A stretch of 64,000 bases of DNA, from assembly GCF_001420695.1 (NCBI RefSeq), contig NZ_LJJB01000010.1:266365-330364 (forward strand), in the 5' to 3' direction. Position numbers and translations under genes: made by a program. Shown here one piece after another: positions 42,986 to 51,232 of the stretch. Source of the DNA: Brevibacillus choshinensis. Its GTDB lineage: Bacteria > Bacillota > Bacilli > Brevibacillales > Brevibacillaceae. Below the pieces are notes generated by a model, which saw only the letters and a list, made by a program, of their open reading frames with translations, was not told the DNA's origin and ran no database searches. The number at the start of each line of letters is the position of its first letter. Within the stretch, counting starts at the first letter, position 1.

Positions 42986-43612
42986 CTATGCTTTTTTGCG
43001 GAACATGCTCACGATCGCGAGCAGCAGTGCCAGTCCGGACAAGACCAAGGACAATGTGTTGCTGCTTCCTGCTGCATTCGCTGATTCTTGAGCTGGTGCT
43101 GGTGCTGCAGTCGCTGGCTGTCCATGCTCGTGCCCCGCTTCCCCTACACCTTCTTTGATCGTCGTAACAGATGCAGGTGTTTTTGAATCGGGAGCGCCCG
43201 TCCACTCTACCACTTCACCGTCTGCATAGGTCTGATACGCCTTCCAGGAAAGGCTACCCGCTTCTTTCGGGTTCGCTCCGACAAAAGAGAACTCCGTGAA
43301 CTCATGCGCCTTGATTCCGCCAGCAGTCGCTGTCCAAACCAGTGCTGTGTTGCGGCCATCCTTGTCTTTTTCAAACTCGTAGGTCCAGCCAGGAATCGGT
43401 TGAACCGTGCTTACTTTCACTTCTGCCGGGAATTCGAGCTTTACCTTGGTGGTATTGACATCTTTTTCTACCGGTACACGGACCGTATATTTCTCATAAG
43501 CACCCGTGGTTGTTTCTTTCGGATAGACGTTTACGTGTGCTTGTGCAGCTGTCGCGAGTGTCAAAATTGCTCCTGCCATTAGTACGCTGCTCATCCATTT
43601 TGTAACTTTCAT
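42986..43612 (-). CDS. ycnI: YcnI-family copper-binding membrane-anchored protein
   Basis: 208 residues. A signal peptide ends at TAAQA, so the mature protein starts with His (AHVNVYPKETTTGAYEKYTVRVPVE), the copper ligand of the DUF1775 family. The beta-sandwich domain spans about 26-155 and includes the WTYEF and ALVWTATAGGI stretches. A His-containing linker (GEAGHEHGQPAT) follows, then a C-terminal membrane helix and basic tail (LALLLAIVSMFRKKA). It probably handles Cu(II) outside the membrane for the CopCD protein encoded just upstream. GGAGGG lies 10 bases before the ATG. Confidence 0.9.
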   Translation of the reverse strand: MKVTKWMSSVLMAGAILTLATAAQAHVNVYPKETTTGAYEKYTVRVPVEKDVNTTKVKLEFPAEVKVSTVQPIPGWTYEFEKDKDGRNTALVWTATAGGIKAHEFTEFSFVGANPKEAGSLSWKAYQTYADGEVVEWTGAPDSKTPASVTTIKEGVGEAGHEHGQPATAAPAPAQESANAAGSSNTLSLVLSGLALLLAIVSMFRKKA

Positions 43613-43625
43613 CTAGAAAACCCTC

Positions 43626-44924
43626 CTAATGATTGTGTTGATTCGTCACTGTCGTTTCTGTCGTAGCTGTCGTTTCCGTCGATGCCGTCGGATAATTGAT
43701 CTGGCTCATCCACAGCCCTGCCAGGATCGCCACAATCCCGAAAAGAATCTCCCAGCGCAGCAGCTTGGCCTGCAAACCATTCGTCTTGCGCCAACGCTTC
43801 GTCTGACGGTAGGCGATTGCCAGCATGACACATACGGATGCCACTTTCACATACAGCAGGTAGCTCCAGGTCAGTGAGCTTTGCAAAATACTCACCACGT
43901 TCGTCTGGACAGCCAGCATCACGAGCCCTGTCAGCACGGCCAGCACGGACGCGATGGCTACTGTCCGCAAAAAGAACTGCTTGAACGGTTCGTTCCCACG
44001 TTCACTATGCTTGAAGGTCAGCCATAAATAAATGAGTGCGCCCATCCATATCGAAACGGTCAGGACATGCAGCAGCCTGAGAGTAATAGACAACCACACC
44101 GGGGATATCCCCCATGCATGGCCACCAAAAGCCTGTGCGCAAATCAAAACCAGCCACAACGCTACATACCAGCCCGTCATCATACCCGGGATTGCCAACA
44201 AGATCAGCAAGGCAAAGGACACGAGCAGCATAATCGCAAATGGAGACTGCATCAGCAACGACCAGTTCCCTTGCCAGAGCGAGTCGGTTAGCGATACGGC
44301 AGTGAGTGCTTCATCATAGAGAAACCAGAGGAAAACCAATCCGACCAGCGCAAGGCCCCAGCCGATCTGTCTACCAATCCCCAGCAACTGAGAAAATGCT
44401 GGTAATCCATAGCGTTGTCCTCTCCATGCCAGCAAGTACAATCCTCCCCCCAGCAAGATAATTCCTTGCGTGAGGTAACGATATACGATTAAATAGCTGT
44501 TATCCGGTTTTTTCTCGGTCGGATCTATTACCGTGGCACTTTTATGTCCAATCGAAAAGGACACACGCTCCTCTACGGGATGTCCGTCCTCTGACACCAC
44601 TGATACAATCGCCACATACGTACCTTCCGAAAGCTCAGGTAGCTGCGCGTTCAACTGCGAAACGTCCCCTGGTTGCAATGTCGGGCGATTCAGCTGGACT
44701 TCTTCACCCTTCGAATCATACAGGTGTACAGCCACCAGATCAGGCTCCAGTGCTTCCGTAAACCGCAGGGAGATCTGTCCCGGGTTGGCCTGCAGAACCT
44801 CTCCATCTTTTGGCTGGCTGCCCATCAGTCCTGCGTGTGCCTGTACGGTCGTCGCAGCGGTACTCATCACGAAGAACAGGGCGAGCCAAAGCAAGGCCAG
44901 GTATCGTTTCATGCTCATCACCAT
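43626..44924 (-). CDS. ycnJ: CopC/CopD fusion copper-uptake protein
   Basis: 432 residues. After a signal peptide the CopC domain starts at His30 (AHAGLMGSQPKDGEVL) with a second copper ligand in SEDGHPVEERVSFSIG (about 115). From about 148 on, eight membrane helices form the CopD part (YRYLTQGIILLGGGLYLLAW; HVLTVSIWMGALIYLW). The C-terminus ends with a Thr-rich tail and NQHNH. In B. subtilis YcnJ imports copper and is repressed by YcnK. No ycnK is visible here. ycnI follows after 13 bp, so the two are co-transcribed. Several ATGs (44924 and downstream) are possible starts. Confidence 0.9.
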   Translation of the reverse strand: MVMSMKRYLALLWLALFFVMSTAATTVQAHAGLMGSQPKDGEVLQANPGQISLRFTEALEPDLVAVHLYDSKGEEVQLNRPTLQPGDVSQLNAQLPELSEGTYVAIVSVVSEDGHPVEERVSFSIGHKSATVIDPTEKKPDNSYLIVYRYLTQGIILLGGGLYLLAWRGQRYGLPAFSQLLGIGRQIGWGLALVGLVFLWFLYDEALTAVSLTDSLWQGNWSLLMQSPFAIMLLVSFALLILLAIPGMMTGWYVALWLVLICAQAFGGHAWGISPVWLSITLRLLHVLTVSIWMGALIYLWLTFKHSERGNEPFKQFFLRTVAIASVLAVLTGLVMLAVQTNVVSILQSSLTWSYLLYVKVASVCVMLAIAYRQTKRWRKTNGLQAKLLRWEILFGIVAILAGLWMSQINYPTASTETTATTETTVTNQHNH

Positions 44925-45039
44925 CCACTTTACTTCCGTAGCCTTAGCACTGGTTTTATCCTATCAAACTTATTTGAATGCCCATATGGCTCAAACGGGC
45001 TATCTGCTGTGACGAATTGTTGAAGCTTCATTGACACGC

Positions 45040-45079
45040 AAAAAAGCACACTGCGGAAGCCATTTCCATAGCGTGCTTT
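45040..45079 (-). terminator. Intrinsic terminator after the VOC protein gene
   Basis: Minus strand AAGCACGC pairs imperfectly with GTGTGCTT, with an extended inner pairing (GG/CC region), followed by TTTTTTGCG. Confidence 0.8.
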
Positions 45080-45095
45080 CCCTATATCGATCCCG

Positions 45096-45506
45096 CTATT
45101 TTTTAGGCAAATTCAGCTGCCAGGAAACCCCGAAACGATCAGATAGCCAGCCGAACTTTTCGCTCACTGGCGTAGGTGACAGCGGCATGAGAACGGTGCC
45201 ACCTTCAGACAGCTTCGCAAACAAATGCTCAACTTCTTCTGCGGAATCACACTCTACGTACAAGGAAATCGATGGCGTAAAGGTAAAATCGTGCGAGACG
45301 ATACTGTCGATGCACATGAATGTTTGATCTTTCAGCGAAAAAGTCGCATGCATGACACTTCCCTCCGCTGTAGCTGCATCCGGGCCGAACCGATGAATCG
45401 TGTGTATCGCGGATGAATCAAACACCGAAGTATAAAAATTCATCGCCTCTTCCGCTTGTCCAGTAAACATAAGAAACGTCGTAATTTTTTGCTTGGCCGC
45501 TTCCAC
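45096..45506 (-). CDS. VOC-family protein (PhnB/YjdN-like)
   Basis: 136 residues with the 3-demethylubiquinone-methyltransferase-like VOC fold: ITTFLMFTGQAEEAMNFYTSVF at the start, SISLYVECDSAEEVEHLFAKL in the middle and EKFGWLSDRFGVSWQLNLP at the end. Such PhnB-like proteins are common and their role is unknown; they are not typical metal-dependent glyoxalases. The start is GTG at 45506, with GAGGTG upstream. Monocistronic. Confidence 0.85.
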   Translation of the reverse strand: MEAAKQKITTFLMFTGQAEEAMNFYTSVFDSSAIHTIHRFGPDAATAEGSVMHATFSLKDQTFMCIDSIVSHDFTFTPSISLYVECDSAEEVEHLFAKLSEGGTVLMPLSPTPVSEKFGWLSDRFGVSWQLNLPKK

Positions 45507-45664
45507 GACACCTCAACCCCTCTGCTTATACTCGCTTCCTTTTTTCCTGCTTCCTAGCCTGCCCTCGATTTGACAGTCAAATTCCTGTTCACTGCTTGTA
45601 CACCTAGACCTGACCTTTACCAACCTGCTACTACTATCTCAACTTCCTGATTTTATTGTCCAGT
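45507..45664. other. Gap between the VOC gene start and the YmaF terminator
   Basis: Cytosine/thymine-rich sequence. I see no gene and no clear promoter for the VOC gene. Confidence 0.3.
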
Positions 45665-45702
45665 CAAAAAGAAGAGCCCGAGAACTTTTCGTTGTCCCGG
45701 GC
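45665..45702 (-). terminator. Intrinsic terminator after the YmaF gene
   Basis: Minus strand GCCCGGGA pairs with TCTCGGGC (45695-45702 and 45676-45683), followed by TCTTCTTTTTGAC. Confidence 0.8.
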
Positions 45703-45740
45703 CTTCCTTTTGTTCACGAGTCTTGCACCCCAAAATATGG

Positions 45741-46049
45741 TTACGGCCTGCTGTCCCGAATAACACGATTCGTCGTAGTCGTTCCGTTGATCCTGTGACG
45801 ATGACCGTTTGTAAATTGCGTGAGAACATCAACTCGATGAAAATGGTTGGGTCCTCCACCAAATGCTCCGGTACCGTTGATGGACAGGCCTGTTCTTCCA
45901 AAATACACATGGCGATGTCCATCCGAGGTCGTCGTGATTGCGCGGAACGTATGAAAATGCGAGCGAGCACTCGGCACCCGTACCACAATGTCTGATACGT
46001 TACTAAACAAATGCCGATGACCCCGTACCAACGAGGTTACTCCTTCCAT
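45741..46049 (-). CDS. YmaF-family protein (start uncertain)
   Basis: 102 residues from the ATG at 46049. The repeated His pairs (GHRHLF, HFHTF, GHRHVYFG, NHFHRV, GHRHRI) are the YmaF hallmark; function unknown, possibly metal-related. The ATG has no proper ribosome binding site, and the frame stays open for about 33 codons upstream, coding a basic stretch (AKKKYGKKQASRVNRVRHR) that looks like real protein. No ATG, GTG or TTG occurs there. An ATC at 46109 lies 6 bases after GAGGG, so a non-standard start or a lost start codon is possible. Confidence 0.75.
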   Translation of the reverse strand: MEGVTSLVRGHRHLFSNVSDIVVRVPSARSHFHTFRAITTTSDGHRHVYFGRTGLSINGTGAFGGGPNHFHRVDVLTQFTNGHRHRINGTTTTNRVIRDSRP

Positions 46050-46216
46050 GCGGTGCCGAACTCGATTGACGCGAGAAGCTTGCTTTTTGCCGTACTTTTT
46101 CTTTGCGATTGAAATCCCTCTTTTCTTGTGAATTGCTATACATTATGAACAAGCCGTTGCATTGGAAACGGCACAATGCAGATTTGTACACATGCTGAAA
46201 GCGGAAAAAGAATATT

Positions 46217-46251
46217 AAAAAAACCGAGACTGGCTTTTCATCCAGTCCCGG
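46217..46251 (-). terminator. Intrinsic terminator of the pot operon
   Basis: Minus strand CCGGGACTGG pairs with CCAGTCTCGG (46242-46251 and 46224-46233), followed by TTTTTTTAA. Confidence 0.92.
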
Positions 46252-46258
46252 CATCTTT

Positions 46259-47320
46259 TTATCTTCCGCTCTTCATTTCTGTCCAGTAGCGATCGTAGTC
46301 TTGCAGTGTTTCTCCCACGTCAACCAGCCACTCGGCACGTGCGAGGTCTGCTTTGTCTAGGAAAATCATTTTGTTGGAGCGGTATTCTTCGCTGTGCAGC
46401 GAGTAAGCCTGCTCGTTTGGATTACTGTATCCGATCGATTCGTAGTTCTTCACGCTGACTTGTGGATCCATCAGGTAGTTGATGAACTTCTCTGCCAAAT
46501 CTTTGTGCTTGGCACCTTTCGGGATAGCCAATGTATCAGCCCAAATGGTCGCGCCCTCTTTTGGAATCACGTATTCCACATCCGGGTTTTGTGCGTGAAC
46601 GAACGCAGCATCGCCTGACCAAACCGTACCGATCCACGCTTCTTCTGCGATCATTTTTTGCTTGATGTTATCCGTATCAAAGGCAACGACACCCGGTACG
46701 AGCGTTTTGAGGTCCCCAAATGCCTTTTCCAGCTCGCCTTTATTCTTGGTGCTGTTGGAGAAACCGTTTTTGATCAGGGACATACCCATGACTTCACGAG
46801 GGTCGTTCAGCAAAATTACACGGTCCTTGTATTTTTCATTCCAAAGATCAGCCCAGCTCGTAGGCGTTTCTTTAACGAACTTTTTATTATAAGCAATACC
46901 TGTGATGCCCCACGTGTAGACAACGGAGTGCTTGTTTTCCGGGTCAAAAGGCGGTGTCTGGAAGGTAGACACGATATTTTTCATGTTCGGAATGGCTTCC
47001 TTGTTCAGATCTTCCAACAGGCCCAGTTGAATCATCGTAGCAACCATGTAGTCGGACGGCTGAATCAAGTCATAGCCAGATGCGCCTGCCTGGATCTTTG
47101 CCAGCATTTCTTCATTACTGCCGTATACGTCGTAATTGACCTTGACGTTGAACTTCTGTTCAAAATCTTTAATGACATCAGGATCAAAGTTATCGGCCCA
47201 GCTATAAATATTGAGCACTTGCTCTTCTTGCTTCTCAGATGAAGACGACGAACAACCAACAACAGTCAATGCGAGTGCGGCGGACAAAGCGCCGATCATG
47301 AGGGACTTAAAACGTTTCAT
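46259..47320 (-). CDS. potD: Spermidine/putrescine ABC transporter, substrate-binding lipoprotein
   Basis: 353 residues. Lipoprotein signal with lipobox TVVGC near residue 23 and a Ser-rich linker. The mature part (LNIYSWADNFDPDVIKDFEQKF; SGYDLIQPSDYMVATMIQLG; AYNKKFV..TSWADLWNEKYKDRV) is typical of PotD/PotF periplasmic-binding folds. It captures polyamines outside the membrane and delivers them to PotB/PotC. Last gene of potABCD, 21 bases after potC, and followed by a strong terminator. Confidence 0.93.
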   Translation of the reverse strand: MKRFKSLMIGALSAALALTVVGCSSSSSEKQEEQVLNIYSWADNFDPDVIKDFEQKFNVKVNYDVYGSNEEMLAKIQAGASGYDLIQPSDYMVATMIQLGLLEDLNKEAIPNMKNIVSTFQTPPFDPENKHSVVYTWGITGIAYNKKFVKETPTSWADLWNEKYKDRVILLNDPREVMGMSLIKNGFSNSTKNKGELEKAFGDLKTLVPGVVAFDTDNIKQKMIAEEAWIGTVWSGDAAFVHAQNPDVEYVIPKEGATIWADTLAIPKGAKHKDLAEKFINYLMDPQVSVKNYESIGYSNPNEQAYSLHSEEYRSNKMIFLDKADLARAEWLVDVGETLQDYDRYWTEMKSGR

Positions 47321-47341
47321 TTTCTCCTCTCAACCTCCAAA

Positions 47342-48133
47342 TCAAAATGTGATAGTCTTCGAATCTTTGCGTCTGAACAGCTCGGCTATAATCACGAGTA
47401 ACACGGTACACACAATCAACAGGGTGGATAGGGCGTTTACCTCAGGGGACACACCCCGTTTGACCAAGCCGTAAATATATAAGGGCAACGTCGTAGAATT
47501 GGGACCTGCCACAAAAAACGAAATGATGAAATCATCCAGCGACAACGTGAAGGACATGAGAAAGCCTGCCACGATACCCGGCATGATCAAGGGAAGCGTC
47601 ACATGGCGGAGTGTTCCCCATGGAGTCGCGCCCAAGTCCTGAGCCGCTTCCTCCAGCTCGCCACCCATTTCGGCGAGGCGCGCTGAGATGATGACCATCA
47701 CGTACGGCATGCTGAATGTGACGTGAGCCATAATCAACGTAGCTTTTCCCAGCTCCATATGAATCTGGCTGAACAGGACGAGCATAGCCAATCCCATCAT
47801 GATTTCAGGAATAACGATCGGCAAGTAGACCAAGCCATTCACAATCGTACGCCAGCGCAGGGAGTACTGCTTGATGGCAAGTGATGCAGCCGTACCGAGG
47901 ACCGTCGCCAGAACGCTGCTGATGATCCCGATGGTCAGGCTGTTCGTGAGCGCCTGAATCACTTGTCTATTTTCGAATAAGGAAATGTACCACTTCCAGG
48001 TAAATCCGCTCCACACCGCATTAATTCGCGAATCATTGAACGAGTAAAGCATCAGAATGGCTATCGGCAGATACAGGAAGACAAGCATCAGCCAGGAATA
48101 CCCGGATAACGTGTGTCGACGCCAAGTTTTCAT
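47342..48133 (-). CDS. potC: Spermidine/putrescine ABC transporter, permease PotC
   Basis: 263 residues, six membrane helices. The EAA loop (EEAAQDLGATPWGTLRHVTLPLIMPGI) that docks on the ATPase is near 160-185. It overlaps the potB stop by ATGA (48130-48133). It forms the translocation channel with PotB. Confidence 0.93.
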   Translation of the reverse strand: MKTWRRHTLSGYSWLMLVFLYLPIAILMLYSFNDSRINAVWSGFTWKWYISLFENRQVIQALTNSLTIGIISSVLATVLGTAASLAIKQYSLRWRTIVNGLVYLPIVIPEIMMGLAMLVLFSQIHMELGKATLIMAHVTFSMPYVMVIISARLAEMGGELEEAAQDLGATPWGTLRHVTLPLIMPGIVAGFLMSFTLSLDDFIISFFVAGPNSTTLPLYIYGLVKRGVSPEVNALSTLLIVCTVLLVIIAELFRRKDSKTITF

Positions 48134-48984
48134 GCTGCTCCCTCCTTCGTCTCGCTGGCTTTAGTCGCACGGAAGTACAGAAGGATCAACAGCATAGACA
48201 AGAGCATCAGCACGATGGACAAGGCAGAGCCAAATGGCCAGTCACGCGCAGAGAGAAACTGGTTCTGAATCACGTTACCGATGAGTGCGGACTTTGCTCC
48301 TCCCATCACATCCGGAACAATGAACATGCCAATCGAAGAGACAAAGACAAGAATAGAACCCGTCACGACACCCGATTTGGTCATCGGCAGTGTGATGTGC
48401 CAAAACGCTTTCCACGGAGTCGCACCCAGATCGGCTGCGGCCTCGAGCTTACGGCGATCCATTTGTTCCAACGATACGTAGATCGGCAGCACCATGAATG
48501 GAACGAGTGTGTACACCATCCCCAAGAGTACAGAACCTGAGTTATACAATAAAGGCAGTGGTTCTGTAATGAGCCCGAGCGATTGTAAGATCGTGTTGAC
48601 CACACCCTGTGAGCGCAGGATGATCACCCATGCATAAGAACGAACCAGGAAGTTAATCCAAAACGGAATCATCACCAGTAAGAGCCATATTTGTTGCTTC
48701 GTTCGCTCTAGGCGTGAAATGTAGTACGCGAGTGGATACCCGAACAAAATGGAAAAAACGGTCGTAAGGATAGCGACCACAAACGTGTCCCAAAAAATCT
48801 GTCCATACAACGGATCGAGAATCCGAAAGTAATTGTTCAAGGTAAACTCGTAGACAACTTGTCCGTATGTTCCTCTTTTTAAAAAGGACAAGACGACGAT
48901 CAGGAGCATCGGCAAGACGAAGAGCGCACCCAACCACATCAGTGCTGGAAGCGCGAGAAGTTTTACCGGTTTTTTGTTTAACAA
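48130..48984 (-). CDS. potB: Spermidine/putrescine ABC transporter, permease PotB
   Basis: 284 residues, six membrane helices. The EAA loop (LEAAADLGATPWKAFWHITLPMTKSGV) lies near 185-210. It overlaps potA by 7 bp and potC by 4 bp, a tightly coupled operon. Opening KPVKLLALPALMWLGALFVLP is typical of PotB. Confidence 0.93.
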   Translation of the reverse strand: MLNKKPVKLLALPALMWLGALFVLPMLLIVVLSFLKRGTYGQVVYEFTLNNYFRILDPLYGQIFWDTFVVAILTTVFSILFGYPLAYYISRLERTKQQIWLLLVMIPFWINFLVRSYAWVIILRSQGVVNTILQSLGLITEPLPLLYNSGSVLLGMVYTLVPFMVLPIYVSLEQMDRRKLEAAADLGATPWKAFWHITLPMTKSGVVTGSILVFVSSIGMFIVPDVMGGAKSALIGNVIQNQFLSARDWPFGSALSIVLMLLSMLLILLYFRATKASETKEGAA

Positions 48985-49964
48985 GGCAAAATCACCTCGT
49001 CTGCCTGTGACCAGCCAATCGCCACGTGATCATCCACCTGCCAGTCGAGACCGTCACCCGCATATTGATGGGCCATCACAGTCAGGTCTTGTCCATCGAG
49101 ACGGATAAAGACTTTCCGCAAATTACCCAAGAACACCGCGTCGGTAATTTTCCCTTTGTAACGATGCTTGTCAGGTTGTTCATCGGTCCGGTACAGCTTG
49201 ATTTTTTCCGGTCGCACAGCCGTGCACGTACCCTCCTGACGGAAGATGTTGTTCTCCCCGATGAAGGTCGCCACGAACAACGTCTGCGGATGGTTGTATA
49301 CCTCGGCTGGCGAGGCAATCTGTTCGATCCGGCCCTTGTTCATGACGGCGATTCTGTCAGACATCGCCATAGCTTCTTCCTGATCGTGCGTCACGTAAAT
49401 AAACGTAATGCCCAAGTTTTTCTGCAAGTTTTTCAATTCTAACTGCAAGCTTTTTCTCAATTGATAGTCGAGTGCGCCCAAAGGCTCGTCCAATAGCAAC
49501 ACTCTCGGGTTGTTGATAATCGCCCGAGCGATGGCGACACGCTGTTGCTGGCCTCCAGAAAGCTGCTTCGGTGTACGCTTTCGCAGCTCCGTCAATTGAA
49601 CGTATTGCAGTACTTCTTCTAGTCGCTGCTTCTGTTCGGCAGCGTTCACTTTTTTCATTTTCAGCCCAAACAAGATGTTTTGCTCCACATTCATGTGTGG
49701 AAACAACGCATATTGCTGAAACACCATGTTCATGTCGCGCTGGTAGGGAGGCACGTGGCCCAGCTGTTTGCCATCCAGATAGATTTCCCCTGATGTCGGC
49801 TCCTCAAAGCCTGCAATCATCCGCAAGAGAGTCGTCTTTCCACAGCCACTCGGACCAAGCAACGTCAAAAACTCCCCTTCTCCAATGGAAAGAGAGAGTG
49901 GGGGGACCACAGCTGCCTCTGCAAATCTTTTTTCAATAGTATCCAAATGTATGATTGTTTTCAT
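48978..49964 (-). CDS. potA: Spermidine/putrescine ABC transporter, ATP-binding protein PotA
   Basis: 328 residues. Walker [10 protein letters not shown] (38-46), Q-loop, signature [14 protein letters not shown], Walker [13 protein letters not shown] and the H-loop THDQEEA are all present. The C-terminal TOBE-type domain (about 240-328) is usual for PotA/MalK-type ATPases. It energises polyamine import. GGTGAG lies 8 bases before the ATG; a strong promoter is at 50010-50038. Confidence 0.94.
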   Translation of the reverse strand: MKTIIHLDTIEKRFAEAAVVPPLSLSIGEGEFLTLLGPSGCGKTTLLRMIAGFEEPTSGEIYLDGKQLGHVPPYQRDMNMVFQQYALFPHMNVEQNILFGLKMKKVNAAEQKQRLEEVLQYVQLTELRKRTPKQLSGGQQQRVAIARAIINNPRVLLLDEPLGALDYQLRKSLQLELKNLQKNLGITFIYVTHDQEEAMAMSDRIAVMNKGRIEQIASPAEVYNHPQTLFVATFIGENNIFRQEGTCTAVRPEKIKLYRTDEQPDKHRYKGKITDAVFLGNLRKVFIRLDGQDLTVMAHQYAGDGLDWQVDDHVAIGWSQADEVILPC

Positions 49965-50009
49965 TGCGTCATCTCACCATATGTCATAATACTCATAGCA
50001 ATCTAAGTT

Positions 50010-50038
50010 ACTATATCGAATATGAATCGTTTTGTAAA
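50010..50038 (-). promoter_or_regulatory. Sigma-A promoter of potABCD
   Basis: Minus strand TTTACA (50033-50038), 17-bp spacer, TATAGT (50010-50015), about 45 bases before the potA start. Confidence 0.75.
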
Positions 50039-50092
50039 CAGTTTCAAACCCTCCTTCTTTATTTTTTCCTCGTACCTTAGTTGGAGTCCTCA

Positions 50093-50131
50093 CACAAAGA
50101 AGCCGGGCAATAGCATGACTATTGGCCCGGC
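50093..50131 (-). terminator. Intrinsic terminator after the EamA gene
   Basis: Minus strand GCCGGGCCAATAG pairs with CTATTGCCCGGC (50119-50131 and 50102-50113), followed by TTCTTTGTG. The stem is long; the T-tract is modest. Confidence 0.8.
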
Positions 50132-50149
50132 ATAATGATGCGCGTTTCC

Positions 50150-51088
50150 TTATATCGATTCAGAGGTTGGTTTAATTTTCTTACGGAGTGTTTTCGCACC
50201 GAGGTAATTCGTCCCAATCACGCCCGCTACAATCAGGACCGCGCCGATCACATGGTACAGCGCCAGATGCTCCTGTAAAAACATCGTCCCTGCTACAACC
50301 GTGACCAAAGTAGACAAATTGTTGAATACGCTCAGCTTGGACGCTTCCATCTTGGATAGGGCGAAATTGTTTAAAAACGAAGTGACCAGCGATGATAAAA
50401 TGCCGAGAAAGAGTACCGAGACGACAAATATCGGGCTTTGAAACGGAGTAAAGAACTGGTTCATGGTTCCATCTGCTACATGTCGAGTGACTGCCCAGAC
50501 ATTAAAGAACAAAAATCCGATCACCGAAACCATATACGTAATGTCTATATAATGAAACGATCGAGTCATCTTCCTCGCCAAGACGCTATAACCGGCTAGA
50601 GACAGTGCCGATAGCAGGATGAGAACCGTCCCGATCCCGTTTCCAGCTCCAACCGATGCACCTTTCATGACAAAAATATAGATCACACCTGCTACCGACA
50701 GGAACGTGGAGGCTATTTTCAGCAAGGAAGACGTTTCCCTTAAGAAGAAGGTGGCCATCAGCAGTGTAAAGATGGGGACTGTCGCCTGAATAATCCCTGC
50801 CTCGGACGACGTGGTGTAAACGAGTCCAAACGTTTGAAGCGCAAAAAACAACGTGGGGTACAGGAAGGTCAACGGCAATAAGGATGCCATTTCCTTTGGT
50901 TTTATCGTCAATCGAACCCAGCCGAAAAGTACCGGGATCGAAGCTGCCACGAAAGCAAAGGTAAAGCGGTGTGCCAGCGTATCGATTGGGTTGGCAACAG
51001 TCAGAGCCATTTTTACAAAAATAAATGACAGACCGACGATGATCGCGTTGATTATCGCAGCAGTGATGGCTTTATGAGTTGGTGACAT
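50150..51088 (-). CDS. EamA/DMT-family transporter
   Basis: 312 residues with ten membrane helices and two EamA repeats (about 8-145 and 155-295), ending in a basic tail. Drug/metabolite transporters of this type usually export amino acids or related metabolites. GAGGAGAGGAGAG precedes the ATG. It is divergent from a MocR regulator, and the shared promoter carries TGTAGC direct repeats over its -35 box. The combination MocR plus EamA recurs in Firmicutes and suggests that the regulator senses an amino compound that this protein exports. Confidence 0.88.
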   Translation of the reverse strand: MSPTHKAITAAIINAIIVGLSFIFVKMALTVANPIDTLAHRFTFAFVAASIPVLFGWVRLTIKPKEMASLLPLTFLYPTLFFALQTFGLVYTTSSEAGIIQATVPIFTLLMATFFLRETSSLLKIASTFLSVAGVIYIFVMKGASVGAGNGIGTVLILLSALSLAGYSVLARKMTRSFHYIDITYMVSVIGFLFFNVWAVTRHVADGTMNQFFTPFQSPIFVVSVLFLGILSSLVTSFLNNFALSKMEASKLSVFNNLSTLVTVVAGTMFLQEHLALYHVIGAVLIVAGVIGTNYLGAKTLRKKIKPTSESI

Positions 51089-51147
51089 ACGGGACTCTCC
51101 TCTCCTCTAACGCATGTATCCTTTTTCCAGACGGCCGTCTTTCCTTC

Positions 51148-51176
51148 ATAGTAAAGCTACAGCTCTCGTGCTACAA
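51148..51176 (-). promoter_or_regulatory. Promoter of the EamA gene with MocR-type direct repeats
   Basis: Minus strand TTGTAG (51171-51176), 17-bp spacer, TACTAT (51148-51153). TGTAGC occurs at 51170-51175 and 51156-51161, 14 bp apart, one copy over the -35 and one in the spacer, a likely operator for the divergent regulator. Confidence 0.55.
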
Positions 51177-51180
51177 TGCA

Positions 51181-51210
51181 AAAAAAGACAATCTGTTCCG
51201 ATACAGATTG
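51181..51210 (-). terminator. Terminator-like hairpin in the EamA/MocR intergenic region
   Basis: CAATCTGT / ACAGATTG (51189-51196, 51203-51210) with a 6-base loop. On the minus strand it is followed by TCTTTTTTTGC, so it can stop leftward transcription before the EamA promoter. On the + strand it lies at the 5' end of the regulator mRNA. Confidence 0.6.
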
Positions 51211-51232
51211 CCTGGCGGGATGAGGGAATTCT

